NCBI RefSeq assembly: GCF_030867145.1
Contig: NC_134419.1
Location: 72,287,403-72,351,402 of the forward strand
From: Opisthocomus hoazin
Lineage: Eukaryota; Chordata; Aves; Opisthocomiformes; Opisthocomidae
DNA length: 64,000 bases
Reading direction: 5' to 3'
Shown: positions 39,001 to 52,200 of the stretch, in pieces
Layout: each line of letters starts with the position of its first letter
Numbering within the stretch: position 1 is the first letter of the stretch
Program-made: the position numbers and the translations under genes
The notes under the pieces: generated by a model
What the model saw: only the letters and a program-made list of their open reading frames with translations
Database searches by the model: none
Told to the model about the DNA's origin: nothing

Positions 39001-42000
39001 TTGTACAGGCAGTGGCAAAGCCGGTGAAAGGCACCAAGCAGACTTGGGGAACCGTCCATGTACTGCTTCTGCTTCTGTCAGCCCCTTCCAGGAGTTCTTC
39101 TCTGGAAGAAATGTACAGATCACCACGCGCCTTAGGTGCACAGCTCCAAATTCAGATCTCTTCTCCAGACAAGAGACAAATCGGGGACAAACACAAACCC
39201 ACGGTGTCAGCTGCAAGCATAGAGGTTGCTACAAAAGCAGTACAGTTTTAGAAAACCATTACAGGTGTTGCCACACCACAAGTAGTTAAGAACTAAAGAC
39301 AGTGACACAAACGTAGCAGCACCTTGACATAAACCTCTTGTACTCGACTGAAGTCAAAGGAAGTGCGATGCGACAGAACCAGCGCTTGCAAAATAACAAC
39401 CAAAACCACAGAAACCAGGCCACATATCACCTCAAAGGCCTGACAATTATTTTATTAGGTGTTTCTATTTAAGAGCAGCTAACAGCTTACATAAATTAAT
39501 ACCATTTTATTGACTTTATCATCCATTTTTAAACATGGAGCGTTCTGCTCCAACAATTACAGTCATTTAATGCTTTCAGAAAAATTAGATATAATAATAT
39601 TAAAAACCTGATTAAGGTTGAAATACAGAGGAAATCTGGTGAGGGACTGGAACGTGTAGAATATCTATGTTCCTATCTTTAGTCTTATCTTTCAGAAATA
39701 AATACATGAAATGATTTTATCAACATATAGAAAATAATTCAGTCATCCCACAGGCTGATATTACTCATTAAATATAAGATGTCTTCTTTAATATGAGACA
39801 TGAGCAGCAACTGAAGAAATATACAGTGCTTCTAAAGGCATAGCGTTTCAGTAATTATGATACCAGACAGGGGTTTGGCCCAATTATCTCATAAAGGATG
39901 CTTTCCTGTTTTACTAATAACCACCAGTTTTAATTAACAGAATCAAAAATTCAGAAATATAAAATCAATGGCCCTCGGATAGAGTTTCTATCCCACTAGT
40001 TCATGTAATCTTTAAACTGTATAATAAAATTCATCCTGATCAATTACAATTCATTTACCATAGCCACCTACAGGGCTGTGGAAAACAGCAATGATTAGAC
40101 GCTTTATTTCGTTCTTTCCCATTAATCTGTGAAATCCATTATATATCATATTTAATTGTCTTTTCTTAAAATAATTTCTAACTTTTCAAAAGTATGAAAA
40201 CAATGATTTCATACTAGAGGGCTGATGAGAGAAAGAAAGAAAGAAAGAAATGTCAATTATTTAGGAAAAAGTCTGAAAGTTTATGTATTTCTTTCATTTC
40301 TTTGCACTGTAATTTACATGTTGAAATTTAGATTGACACACATATTGTCCATAGGCCTTAAAATACCTTGCCGGAGGAGATTTAAAATTTTCTGTTTGTA
40401 TCACAGTCTTCAGTTCCCTATTTTATGCTTTTAAATTCAGTGCTGTCCTCAGAATATGCAACAAGCACAAGAGTGTTTTATCACAGAAATCATGAAAAGC
40501 TACATCACTTGTAAGTCTGTTTGACACAAACTAGGATATAACTGCAGGAATAAATTTATTTTTTTATCAAGACATATATTTCAGATCTTACCTTGTGTAA
40601 AGAAGTCTAATTCTATTGAATCCAGTCAGTGACTCTGACCTACTGTAACCGTTTCAGATATGTAGCCTAGACTCTTAAAATAAGCAAGCAGCTACTGTAG
40701 AGACAAACACAATCTATTACTACTCAGATGATGATTAGCAATTACACCGTTATTACATGAAAATAGTAAAATACATGTCTTCAGACTTGAAAGCTTGAAC
40801 TCACTAACTCTGCTCGAATCCTTCTCTTCTCTAAACCATTCCAGGGAGAGGGATATTTTATCAAACTGAAAGTCGGTGCAAATTCTATTTTTTTTCCCAT
40901 TTTTTTTCCAATCTAAAATTGATGTTATTTAATTTTTCCAAATGAAGATTAAACAGTGCCAGGGCTGAAAGAGAATGCTTAAGTCTTATGTTTACACGAT
41001 ATGGATCTCCAGTTTTCTAAGAGCTCTAAACTGACACTGAGTTAAATAACTTTGTAGCATGGTAGCAGGATGTTTCAGACCTACTCATGTACGTGAGATA
41101 TGTCCAGAACAGACCAGGCTAGACAGCACTTCTGCATTAGATGGTAGAAGGCCAGAGGGAAGCTCGAGGGAATGTCTCCTGCAGTATTCCTTGGGAAGTT
41201 TAAGCACTCCTCATCCATCTTCTCCAGAGTGCCACTAAGTGTTATAGTTAACTGAGCCGGAAGGCTAGGAAACAGAGGTGAGCGGTGAATAAAGGATGGC
41301 TAATTACACACTCACATTCCTGAAAATATGTATTCCTATGAGGAGAGCAGACAGGAGCCAATGCTCTTAAACAACTTCTTCACTCTATTTGAATTACTTG
41401 GACAAAATCTAGTCAGCAGCGTAACAGATGAAATCTCATGATATCTCCAGGCTCACCTCAAGAAGCAGAAGAAAAAATCAAGAGCTTCCACAGGAGGTGC
41501 AAGTAAGTCACACAACAGCTGTTAGTTTAAATGGTATTAAAGTACAGAGCAAGTGGAACTTAACATTTGGTGCTCTCTCTTTAGCTAAGAACTAGTTTAT
41601 TCTATGAGTGATCCCACTGGGGTTGGCATCAATAAAAGTATGAAAAGCTGGATCATAATGAAGGAACCGCAGACAAAAAGAATAATAATCCCTTCATATC
41701 TATTTCAACAGACTGGAAAGCATAGAAGAATACTTGCTGGTATTTAAGATTCTTTTATTTAAAAGTGTTACTTCCTTAGAGAGGGCCTTACAACTGATGT
41801 GCTGGAAAAGGTGACCTTTACACCACTGTTACCATTTATAATAAAATATACTCATACACTACCCAAAACTGGATTACATGCCCCACGATGTGCAGAGGTA
41901 GGTAGACAGGTAGGTCACTGCCCAGAAAGTTTACTTTCCAGGTGAAGAAATGACAAGTGGGTGCAATTAGAATTGAAGAACAAAAAGAGAAAAAAGAAAA

Positions 42001-42084
42001 AGCATAAACAGCTTTACACAATAACTTAAATGAATTATCCCTATTAGTCCTATAGTTGTCATAGCATATTATATGCACTGTACT
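36061..42084. other. Intergenic sequence with moderately GC-rich islands
   Basis: Two more GC-rich parts (about 36990-37560 and 37700-37920) lie in otherwise AT-rich DNA. Open frames there show no family resemblance. A (GAAA)n stretch is at 40227-40250. Confidence 0.55.
40227..40250. repeat. (GAAA)n microsatellite
   Basis: About five GAAA units in intergenic DNA. Confidence 0.9.
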
Positions 42085-42135
42085 TGATGATCTTTGAAGT
42101 CTTTTCCAACCTTAATGATTCCATGATTCTACTTC
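42085..42135 (+). mobile_element. CR1 LINE 3' tail, plus strand
   Basis: 'cttgatgatctttgaagtc' followed by 'ttttccaaccttaatgattccatgattct' is the terminal part of a CR1 3' UTR with two octamer units. Only the last 50 or so bases are recognisable. Confidence 0.75.
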
Positions 42136-44539
42136 ATCACGTAAGTTCCTCTCTTACAGATATTGCTATAGAAGGGAGCTTTTAGGAGAGACCGCACAAA
42201 GCTGTGTTTGAGCTCTAGGAAGAACCTTCTTCCACCTTTGGCCACTTCTTCCCTCAAGAAAACACACATTCATTGACAAAACTTCAGGACAGCAGGTATT
42301 TTCCTTACTCATTTTGGTAATGGAGGGCAAAACACTAATGCTCATCTACCCCAGCCGAATGGAATAAGCAGTCATTTTCCCACTTCCTCTGGCATAGAAG
42401 GGAAAAACAGAAGTCAGCCTGGAAAAGAGGTAGGGGTGTGAATGTGGTCTATAAAATGAAGAGGATCATGGAGAAGGCAAATACAAACTAATTTGTTCAT
42501 TTTCTTCCACACTAGTAACAGGGGGCAGGAAATGAATCTGGCAGTTTCATACCCAAAGACAAACAAAAAGAAGATGATTCTCCTCACAGTGGCATGAGTA
42601 CAATGTGCAGCTGAGTGACAAGGGATGCTGGGTGTTCTGGAAGTGTGCTCAAGTTCAGGAACAGCTTGCACAAGCTCACAGAAGAGAATTTCTCAAGAAC
42701 TTCTAAGGGATGGAGAGTCAGCACTTTGTGGCTTGCTGCTTCCTGCGTGGGTCCCAAAGAATTCTGAAGTAGTTAACCCCATTAAAGTGAGAAGTTTTCT
42801 AGAAGTCAACACAGAAGAGCTGACATCTAACAATGCTGCTGAGCTACAAGCTTTCCTGGTATTACTAAGCTGGTGTAGAAAACCCATTTCATGCTTATCT
42901 GCTGGAGTAAATCTTTTGACCAATTTGTTACAAATATGACAACGCCTTGCTCTCCCCATAACCTTGTCTTAAACACTGGAGGAAAGCTGTGGTGTCTCTC
43001 TGACCGCTGAAAGGCAGCATGAACATCACTAAATAATCACTTCATGTGTTCTGAGAAAAGCCTAAAGAAGCTAAGGTCCAAATGATGCTCAATACTAGCT
43101 GAAATGATTATTTGTAAGAATCACATAGCACACATTTCCATCTAAGACATGAGACAACGATGTTGTCATCAGAGTTAAAATCAAAAGCCCTGAAATATCT
43201 TGTCATTCTAATTTTAACTTGGCTAAGTCACTAAATCTTGTAAGCGATCTGAACTATTCACCACCAAACTGCTGTTGAAGTCCATGTTGCAGCAGGAGGT
43301 TGAGGTATGGTTTGTGACTATAAACCCAGGTTCCAGAAAGGCTGCTTAATATAAAGGGGAATTCTGATTTCTTGAGCTCCCCAGAGAGCAAATGCACCAA
43401 AATACTCTCTATAGGTAAAAATCTATGAATTCAAATTAACAAGAATAATTTATTGAATCAACTAGGTTAACTTAAAAGCGGAGTGACCCTCTTTGCAGTA
43501 AACTCCTTCTGAAGTAGGAAGAAATTGTGAGGATGGAATGAAGTGAGGATTTGGTCCAGTATTATATATAATAGAAATAAATCAGAAGCAGGTAATGAAT
43601 ATTAGACACTAATTTTCTGTGGGGCCCTTAAATTCTAGTAAATCAGTCTTTCTGAGTTTGTCTGTCAATATTTAGATATCTAAGAAAGCAAGCATCCACT
43701 CCTTTTGAATGGGATACTATATCACAGATCTGAGCTGTAACTACCATTGAATCCAGTTTTGGCCAGGATGAGCTAGGATAATTTGGAAGCAGATTTTTTT
43801 TGAGTGTTTCTTTTAACCACTTCTTCCAAGCACCTGGTCAGGACTTCTGTTTGTTGATTTCTGTCAGTGAATAGTTAACTGATCATCTTGCATCCTAGCA
43901 ACATTCTTTAATTATGTGAGCAGTTGTTGCACCTAGCACTCTTAAGGATCACTTTAACCTAGTTGATATTTGTATGTGCTAGATGTGAGATAAGTCATCA
44001 GTCAGTGGAAAGGATTATACCCTTTCTGTACGCCCTTGGCTTAGGAGATGCCAGATGTCACCTGATGTACTTACAGGGTTTAACACTAAAATGCTGAGTA
44101 GCAAGTTTCTCATTTGTGCCTACATACAGGAAAAAAGGTTTCTAGAAAAGCCTGATCAGAAATGTTAACATAATAGTATGACAACGATATGGCACTACGT
44201 GAAAAGACAGCATTTTCAAAACACTAATAACTGAAATTACTGCAATAAGTACAATTTAAGTACGAAGATTCATGGTGATCAGATGTGGTGACAATCTGCC
44301 CAAGGAACTATTCTCCCCTGTTTAAAAGCATTAATGTCATCTTTTCAAAGAAAAGTCAGGTAATTCATCCACCAGCAAAATTATGGTCAAGAGAACTACA
44401 AGATGAACAAATAACAGATGACAGACTGAGCAATGTAGCTTTTTTACCTTTTTTCATCCTTCTCTCTTCTTTCTGCCTTTTCTCAGGTAAGAGCTTAAAC
44501 TTCGCAAACATACATGCTAGCTTATCCCACAACATCTTG
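42136..44539. other. Intergenic sequence
   Basis: No gene, RNA or repeat recognised. Open frames at 42625-42939 (+) and 42693-42959 (-) overlap each other and look random. Confidence 0.55.
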
Positions 44540-44622
44540 TTTGTTTCTTGATGTTGTAATGGTAGACTTTCCAGACTTGATGGTTTAAAGGTCTTTTCTA
44601 ACCTAAATGATCCTATAACTTC
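44540..44622 (+). mobile_element. CR1 LINE 3' tail, plus strand
   Basis: 'ggtagactttccagacttgatgg' and 'aaggtcttttctaacctaaatgatcctat' represent the CR1 3' terminus with a decayed octamer. Confidence 0.65.
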
Positions 44623-44689
44623 ACAATCAAATACAAATTAGAAAATTTTTCTTAAGACTGTAAATTATTTAAAGCAGGGATCAGCTCTA

Positions 44690-44800
44690 GGAAGGATGGT
44701 TTTGCTATTAAAACTCTGGAGTAGGACCCAAAAGATCTGGGCTCTGCTACAGCCTTCTGACATGATGCTAAGTCACCTGAATCCCAGCACAGCATCACAC
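44690..44800 (+). mobile_element. MIR/CORE-SINE-like remnant
   Basis: 'ggagtaggacccaaaagatctgggctctg' followed by 'gctaagtcacctgaatccc' resembles the MIR-type text 'ggactcaggagacctgggttct ... gcaagtcacttaacc'. Strongly diverged, limits approximate. Confidence 0.4.
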
Positions 44801-46180
44801 TGAGCCAAGCAGCCCAGTCGATGACAAGAGCCTTGTTCCTGATCCTGAAAGGCTGTGTCATTCTTCAGTGTTTACAGCACACTCCCCAGTACTTTTTAGC
44901 TTTAAAAATAATTACCGATGGATGACAATAACACCCTATTTTAAACTTGGCATTAAGCAGGCGGAGTCACGCAGCAACTGGTCTGACCTGGTGCGTGTTA
45001 TCTCAGAGGAAGCATGCCTGACACAAGGAGATGCCTTTTGGCACGACCCAACAAAGTCACAGATGCAGCTGGGAACCCAAGTGTCGTGCGGCAGCAGCGG
45101 GGTGAGAGGCCCTCCACTGCGTGCCCTCTCTGGGCAGGCACAGTGCTCTCCTGCTTCATTCCAGGCTCCTCAAAGGGCTTCTCCGAGGCTTGTTGATCAG
45201 CTGAGAGGTGGACCAAAGATCTTGCTCTAAGCCTTGTCAAGGTAAAATGGGATACACTGGAGACAGGAGTCTCTAAGGAACTTAAATTAGGTGCATCATG
45301 ATAAGTTATGGGGTATTTGGTGAGTGGCTGGAGGAGAGGAGATGGAAGCAGGACATGCTTGAACCTGCAGCGGGTTTCACAGGGATGAACTCTTTGCTCC
45401 TAACAGCGTATTACTGACTTCAGTGAACTGGGGGGACTAAGGAGATGGGGCTGGGCGGGTGAGTGCAGGAAGGGGATGCAGGGATGTGCCTGTACAGGAC
45501 TCGTTGAAAGATGAGGGCCTGATATTAGAGTTTTCGAAGAATGATCTTCTTTCCTTTGAAGATAAGTTACTAGTAGTAAGACTTCACTTAAAAGGCTTTC
45601 TTTATTTCATCTCAAAGTAAATAACTGGTTCGATTTACGGCAATGCTTCCCTATCAGCTGGTGATTAAGTGATCAAGCAGAATAGGGCTGGTAAGTGTAC
45701 ATGGATGACAGCAATGATCAAAAGGAGTTTTCAAGACTATCTATATAATTTAGAAACGCAAATTAAGTTTGTTCCTGGGTTCTTTTAAATACAATCACTG
45801 AATAGCAGTTCTATCAGTAACTTTTCTACTAAATTCTAGAAGAAAATTCACTCTGTAAAAATATGTTGTTGGAAATCCTTTAAGGATTTCATTTGCTTGC
45901 TCATAAATTGCAGCTCTAGAGGAAAAAAAAAAAGCTTCTATTTGTCAAGGTCAGGTAAATAATCTTTAAAAGATGCTCCATGGCAAATAGAAAGAATCCC
46001 AAAGGTATTTTCTTGAAACCTTGCTACCTTTAAAGAAATGTTTATTTTTATTTATTTTTTTTATCCAACTCACTAATCTCCTGAAATATTCCTATGGTCA
46101 CTACGGCTATTTTTTTAATGGAGCAAGGAAACCCTTAGGTGAATTCTAGATTCTCTTTGTAATTAGGTTTTAAATGTATT
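44801..46180. other. Upstream region of the lipase gene
   Basis: Should contain the promoter and at least one untranslated exon of the lipase gene, because the first coding exon starts directly behind an acceptor. I could not place either with confidence. A GC-rich block lies at about 44980-45240 and ends at a donor-like CAAG|GTAAAA (45239-45244), one possible site for an untranslated first exon. Confidence 0.35.
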
Positions 46181-46194
46181 CTTATTTGCTTTAG

Positions 46195-46243
46195 ATGTTT
46201 GCAGTATGGATCACTACTCTTTTTCTTCTTGATGCAGCCAGAG
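46195..46243 (+). CDS. PNLIPRP3: Lipase coding exon 1 (signal peptide)
   Basis: ATG follows immediately after an acceptor-like TATTTGCTTTAG, as in mammalian PNLIP-family genes, where the first exon is untranslated. Encodes [16 protein letters not shown] plus one base; donor GAG|GTAAGA. Confidence 0.85.
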
Positions 46244-49200
46244 GTAAGACATATAGTTGATGAAATCTATAAACAGTAAAAATTGTGTGCAGCTTACACC
46301 AAAATAACTACATTTTAGAAAAGGGTGTGCTTTGGAACAGATTTAACAGACTTCTTCATGAGAAGCATTGAGTTACATCATGCCTTTCCCACATTTAACC
46401 GTAATTCTGTAAAGGTTTTTGCAGCTAGCAAACAGAATGGGAACTAGGAAGGTATTTTTTTATATGAATTTATGTTAAAATACTCCCAGAAGAGTTTCGC
46501 ATACCCACCCTCAACCCACACCAGCATTTATGGTAACTACTAGGCATTAACTCTTCACAGAGCTATGCAGAGAACAGGAAGATAGTCCCAGTTCAAAACA
46601 CCTCTTTACTGACAGGAAAGAGTAGTTCAACTGGGACGGACACAGAAAAAGAGCAAAGAGAAACAAAAAGACACAGTCAAAAACATTGCTGGCATCAGAG
46701 GGAAGACCCCTGTGAAAAAGACTGGATCACCTGCGGAGTCTATACCTGCAGCTCCACCGTTTAATCTTCTCTTTCTCTAGATGTATTTCCAGTATATAAC
46801 ACTCCACCCTTCCGTTTCGTATAGAGTAGCGAATAGAGTAAGTCACGGTCTGATGTAGTATGAATCTGTCACCTATCCTAGGTAATAATAGTTCCTCATT
46901 GTTTTCAATATCTTTTAAATAGCAATAAAAATTATTTTGGATTTCACAGCTGTTGTGCCATAATAGTGGGTAATGATGAGATTTAATGGTAACACCCGTA
47001 TGTTGTATTTGCATCATTACTGTATTAAAGACACAATAGAAATTAGGAAACTCCAGTCCTTCAAGCACAGACCACACTTCCTGAGGCTGTGCTTTGCTCT
47101 AGGCTTCCACTCAAACTCCACTTCATCGTTTCCACTAAAATCTTATGGTGATTATGAAAAATAAGGCAGATGTTTAATGCATGTTGTGGAGGAACCTGAG
47201 GCATCTATTTTAATGTTTTGGTTTCATTGTATTCCATCAAGACTTGTTGCACAAGAAAGAACAATTTAGATAATCCCTGGAGCATTAGCACTGATTTGGA
47301 GAACTGCTCTGTGCTGGCAGCAAAAGCTACTTTATTCTCTGGATCCATAAAGGATCAAGATTTTATTGTCTTTTTCTGACGGCTGTGTTAACAATATGTT
47401 TGACAATAGAAGTCATGAGCTCACCAAACTGAGCTCTGCGATATGTTTGCAACAGGAATCGGTCTTGAACTTCAAGTCCCTGCTACATGCACAAGGGACG
47501 GGAGCACAGCTGAGTCCCTTAATGAAAAATGAACGCAGGTGCTATCCTAATCTAAGCCAGCCATTTTCCGCTTCCCTGGTATAAACTCTATCCATTCAGC
47601 TTCCTGTAGAGCAGCAGCAGCCTAACCTGCTACTTTCCCAGAACACTAACATTCTACTTTGCATACTCCAGGAAGGGAAGTTTGCTACAAGAGGCTTGGA
47701 TGCTTTACAGATAGCCCCCCTTGGTCTGGGATCCCAGGGAGACAACTGGCAGGCTTGCCCAGCTCTCCAGAAGACGTGAACACCAATTTCCTCCTTTACA
47801 CTAGAGACAACATCGTGAAATATCAAGTGAGAAACTGCTTTTTTTAACAACTGGTAGTATACACATCCTACTAATTATACAGAGAGTTTTTTTTTCTCGC
47901 GTATTTTTGCTCATCAGAGTTCCAGGAAAAGCCCCAATTCCATATTACACACTCCATGAACAGTCCATCCTAGTTTTCTTCCATCTCACTTCTTTTTCCT
48001 CAATTCAGCTCTCTGATGAATCAGGTATACTTACAAAATATTAATCGCAGCTTTCTAACACAAGTCATCTGAGATATTTTGGATATATTTTATATACTTC
48101 TCTGCAGTAAGCTAATGGCTCAAATTCACTTTCAGGTTTAGCAATATGAAGACAGAGGTAGGGAAGGCAGTACAAAAGAAAAGCTCAATTTTGACTCCTG
48201 TATGTCTCCAGATTAAAAACATGTTTCAGGCCCCCACGCACGACTCAGGGATGTGGTTTATACACATGATTACTAGGTCCTCTGAACTACATATGATTGG
48301 TCTCCAAGGCTCTGCTTATGCGGTGGCCAATACTGAGCCCTAAGAGGAGGTACATAGTTAAGAGTGAAGATCAAGAGAGAAAGTATCTGTGTTCACCAGA
48401 GAGGAGAAGGAAAATAAGATGAAAAATTAAAGGAAAGTTTAGAAAGGAAAACAGGAGACTAAAGAAAAAATGGAGGAGAGAATGAAAGCATAGGTGGGAA
48501 AAGGAAACAAAAAAATGAAACAGGGATGGATAGAGAAAGAAAATAAAGAAATATTAGAGGGAGAATGGAGTTTAAAAATCTAAAGAAAAAGTCATATTGA
48601 GATACAGCATAGAGGAGCTGAGAGGTTTCTCCTACAAAGATCTGAACCAGGTTATTCCTCACGAAAATACATCAGGTAGAGAAGTGTGGAGACAGCAGAC
48701 TCTGGAGGTGCACAGAAGAAAAAAATAAAAAGATGACATTATCTGCACCTGCAAACCAGTGGCAGCGAGAGGAAGCTCTGGACTGTGACAGTGACAAATG
48801 GAAGTAGCTAAAAGGAGCCTGTGGCACTGTTTAGGATAGATCGAATGGGAACATGCTGCAAGGTGCCAGCAGTGTGTCAGCCCTCCCCTCTGAATAGCAG
48901 CAAGCACAGGGAAAGCTCGCAGCAGGATGCTGGGGGTGTTGAAGGTGTCTGGGCTGGGCTTGCCCACAGTATGAAGCAGTTTTGTGGAACTACAGACTAG
49001 TCTGGTGAAAGCAGAAAAATGACCATCGGAGAGTGTGAATTTTACTTGGACAAAAAGCAAGGAAAATGAAGCACCGGCGGGGAGGGGAGGTTTTTTGCCT
49101 GTTATTGCCTTACATTACATGAAAAACACTTCCTAGGGCTTTTTTTCTTTCATATAAATGGCAGTCAAAAACAGTTGAGATGTTTAACGATTTCTCCTGT

Positions 49201-52200
49201 TTGAGTCACCTCAGAACAAGTCCAACATCTCTAGCTGAGAAGGCCTATGAAGTTTTAACTTTAACCAGTCTTTCTCTGAAGGTAAGATGTGTGCGAATTA
49301 GTGCATGTCATTCCCTTTTAAGCTCATGCAACCATAATAAAAATAAGTAAGATCCAAGTTTTAAAACAACCCAGTATTCAGAATTTCTTTAAGAGGAAAA
49401 CAATGCCTTCCTTCTCAATAAACCCCGAAATACCTACAGCCTCTGATGTAAACCTGGCAGGCTCTTCATAAAATATAAATAATCTTTAGTGATGAAGGTC
49501 TTACCTTCACAGAAAACAGAAAGAAGAATGAGTATAGATTAAAAGTCAATCGCATAATACCTTGCAGCAGATGCCATCTTTACATTTCTGCGGCCAAGTT
49601 TGATAAAATCTTGTACTTACATGGCATATTGTACCAGTACATCTCAAAGCACTGTGGAAAGGATGCCAGTATCATTAGTGCAATTAACTAGAGGAAGTGA
49701 ATCATTTGTTGAAGCGATTAATTGATATCCCCCAGCAAGGCAGTTTATGAGTGAGGAACAAGGCCCACCTCTTCAGAGTCCAGAACTATGCCTTCACCAT
49801 CGGGGTGCTCTGCCCGGTATCAAAATGTGCACCAGGATGGAGCAGTCGCATCCTTGTTGTGTTGTTTGTTGATTGCTTTTTCTGACACAGAAAATTTCTG
49901 CTACAAATTCTTCAACTATCAAAGCTTCGAATTTCCGAACGCACAGGAAAACTCGCTTCATTATACACGGCCATCTTGCTGGAGCGGACCTCCCCTGGAT
50001 AACAAATATATGCAGGGTATGGTATGACTTTTGTCATTTTATTTGTATTTGAAAATGTGAATATCCGCGTCAGCCCATTAACTGGCTTAAAATTCCCACA
50101 GAAAATTTACACCTCTGTTCTCCTGGTAATTCAGGGAATATGTGTGGGGAAAAACAAACTCACTCACAAGTTCAGTTCCACAGGACCACCCCCTCTTGTT
50201 TCTAGCTACGAGTATAGTGCACTTCAACCTCCTGCTAAATGCCATTTTGCTGCATTCACCTCCACAGGGAAAGCTACAATTAATTGATTTTTTCAACTTC
50301 TTGCCAATAATAAAGGGGGAAAAAATGGTCACTTTTCTCACCTCAGGAAAAAGTGAAAACAAATGTTTCAGTGTGAGGCCTCTGATCTAATAAAAACAAA
50401 ATGTTTGTTCAGCAGATTTGCTTCATTTTATTTAGGCACATTTTAAAAATGAAATTGTTTCAGGATGAAAATTCAGAATATTCCATTGCCAGAAGGGAAT
50501 AAATAGAATATTTTGGTTAAAATGTATGAACTTTGGGGCTAAAAAATTCAAGCACATAAACATGAATGTGTGAATCCCTTTAGATGATACAAGTATATAA
50601 ATTTTGAAGTATAAAGGTTGGATGGTAAAAAAGAAGTCATACTATCCTCTTTTTCTAACTGGGATACTGTCATTGACAGAAGTTGATAACCTAAAGCCAA
50701 CCAAAGCATTTGGAATGGAAAGCAGAACTGAACCAAGCTTCTGTGTGTATTCATACGGTGTTCATATCACTGCCTCCACTCTGCCTCCTGGTGTTGATTC
50801 TTCAGTATTAACAGGAACTAATATACCAAAGATGTATCTTTACCAGTCACATAAACAAAGTGAGTCCCAGGGTACAGCAAAACAAAATATTGCTTGCATA
50901 TATCCTGCTACAACTGTAATTAATGCCTATTTCCTCGTGTTCTCCTGTTTTCATGTTTTCCACCAGTTCATGTTCCACATTGAAGACGTGAACTGCATTT
51001 TGACCGACTGGACAAGTGGCTCGAGTGGTTTGTACACCAATGCAGTTAACAACGTCCGCATTGTGGGGGCTGAGCTGGTATATCTGGTGAACCTTCTTGA
51101 GGTAAAAGTATCCGTGGAATGTGAAAGCCAGCACGTAGTCTGTGTGGTAAAGGCTATGTTCAGGGTGGCACCTTTAGGTTTGATGCAGCAGAGTTAGGAA
51201 GTACAGAGGTACTCAATAACGCAGCTGAAAATGTCGTTAAAAGTCTCTCGTCCTGCACAGATGGAAATATCTGCTTTAGGGTCAGACTGTAGACAAGCAT
51301 GTCCCTAAAAACTTACAGGTTTCTGAAAGCTTTGCTCGTGGTGGGCTTTTTACTAAATAAGACATCAGACTGGAGACTGTCTAGCAAAACTTGTAGGATG
51401 AAAAGCGGTAATTGAGGACCAATATGGTTAAAACATTCCTCTGTGGGTCATCCTTGCTGCCTCCTGCAAGAACTGGATCACAGCACAGAGGAGAAACTCT
51501 GCTGCAGCCACCAATGTCAAGCTTCCCAAGCAGAAACTCAGCTGAGCCTGGCATACCAGCAGCGTTCCTGGCATGGTCCTCTCTGTGCTGCAGGACCTGC
51601 GTGGTGGAGCATCTCCACAGCAGGACAGCTGCTTGATTCACACAGAGGGTATGCAACGGACAAAGGCGCTGATAACTCCTCTACCACAGACCGCTATCCT
51701 GACCAGACAGATAGCTTCAGGTGAGAGGCAGTGGGGTCATTCGCCTTTCGGATAGGCAATCAGTGCAAATGTAGGGTAGCTATGTGCAGAAATTCTCTTT
51801 TACTTATTTTCTATTATAAGGTCAAGTTCCTGACAGAGACCCCTCCCTTCCAGAGGCATGATATAAGAGGGGATGGGATGAGATGGAAACCATTTCTCTT
51901 TAGGCATAAATCCCACCACCCACTACAGTGACTTCCCACCCAAGACATTCCCTCCATCACCCATTGGTCTGGCCATGTCCTGATACATAGAACCATAGAA
52001 TAGTTTGGGTTGGAAGGGGCCTTTAGAGGTCATCTAGTCCAACCCCCCTGCAATAAGCAGGGATATCTTCAACTCAATCAGGTCGCTCAGAGCTCCATCC
52101 AATCTGACCTGGAATGTTTCCAGGGATGGGGCATCGACCACCTCTCTGGGCAACCTGTGCCAGGGTTTCATCACCCTCACTGTAAAAACCATCTTCCTCA

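Noticed and set aside
44868-45240. 120-codon plus-strand and 80-codon minus-strand open frames in a GC-rich block
   Set aside because: They overlap on opposite strands and show no domain. At most the block may hold an untranslated exon of the lipase gene.
48210-48300. Possible lipase exon with MWFIHMI text
   Set aside because: Superficially like RFIIHGF, but spacing from the acceptor, phase and length do not fit, and a clear exon 3 exists at 49891-50016.
50604-51197. 197-codon plus-strand open frame
   Set aside because: Only 50967-51101 is coding (lipase exon 4). The rest is intron that stays open by chance. The upstream part was tested as the missing HGF exon and failed on phase; the real exon is 49891-50016.
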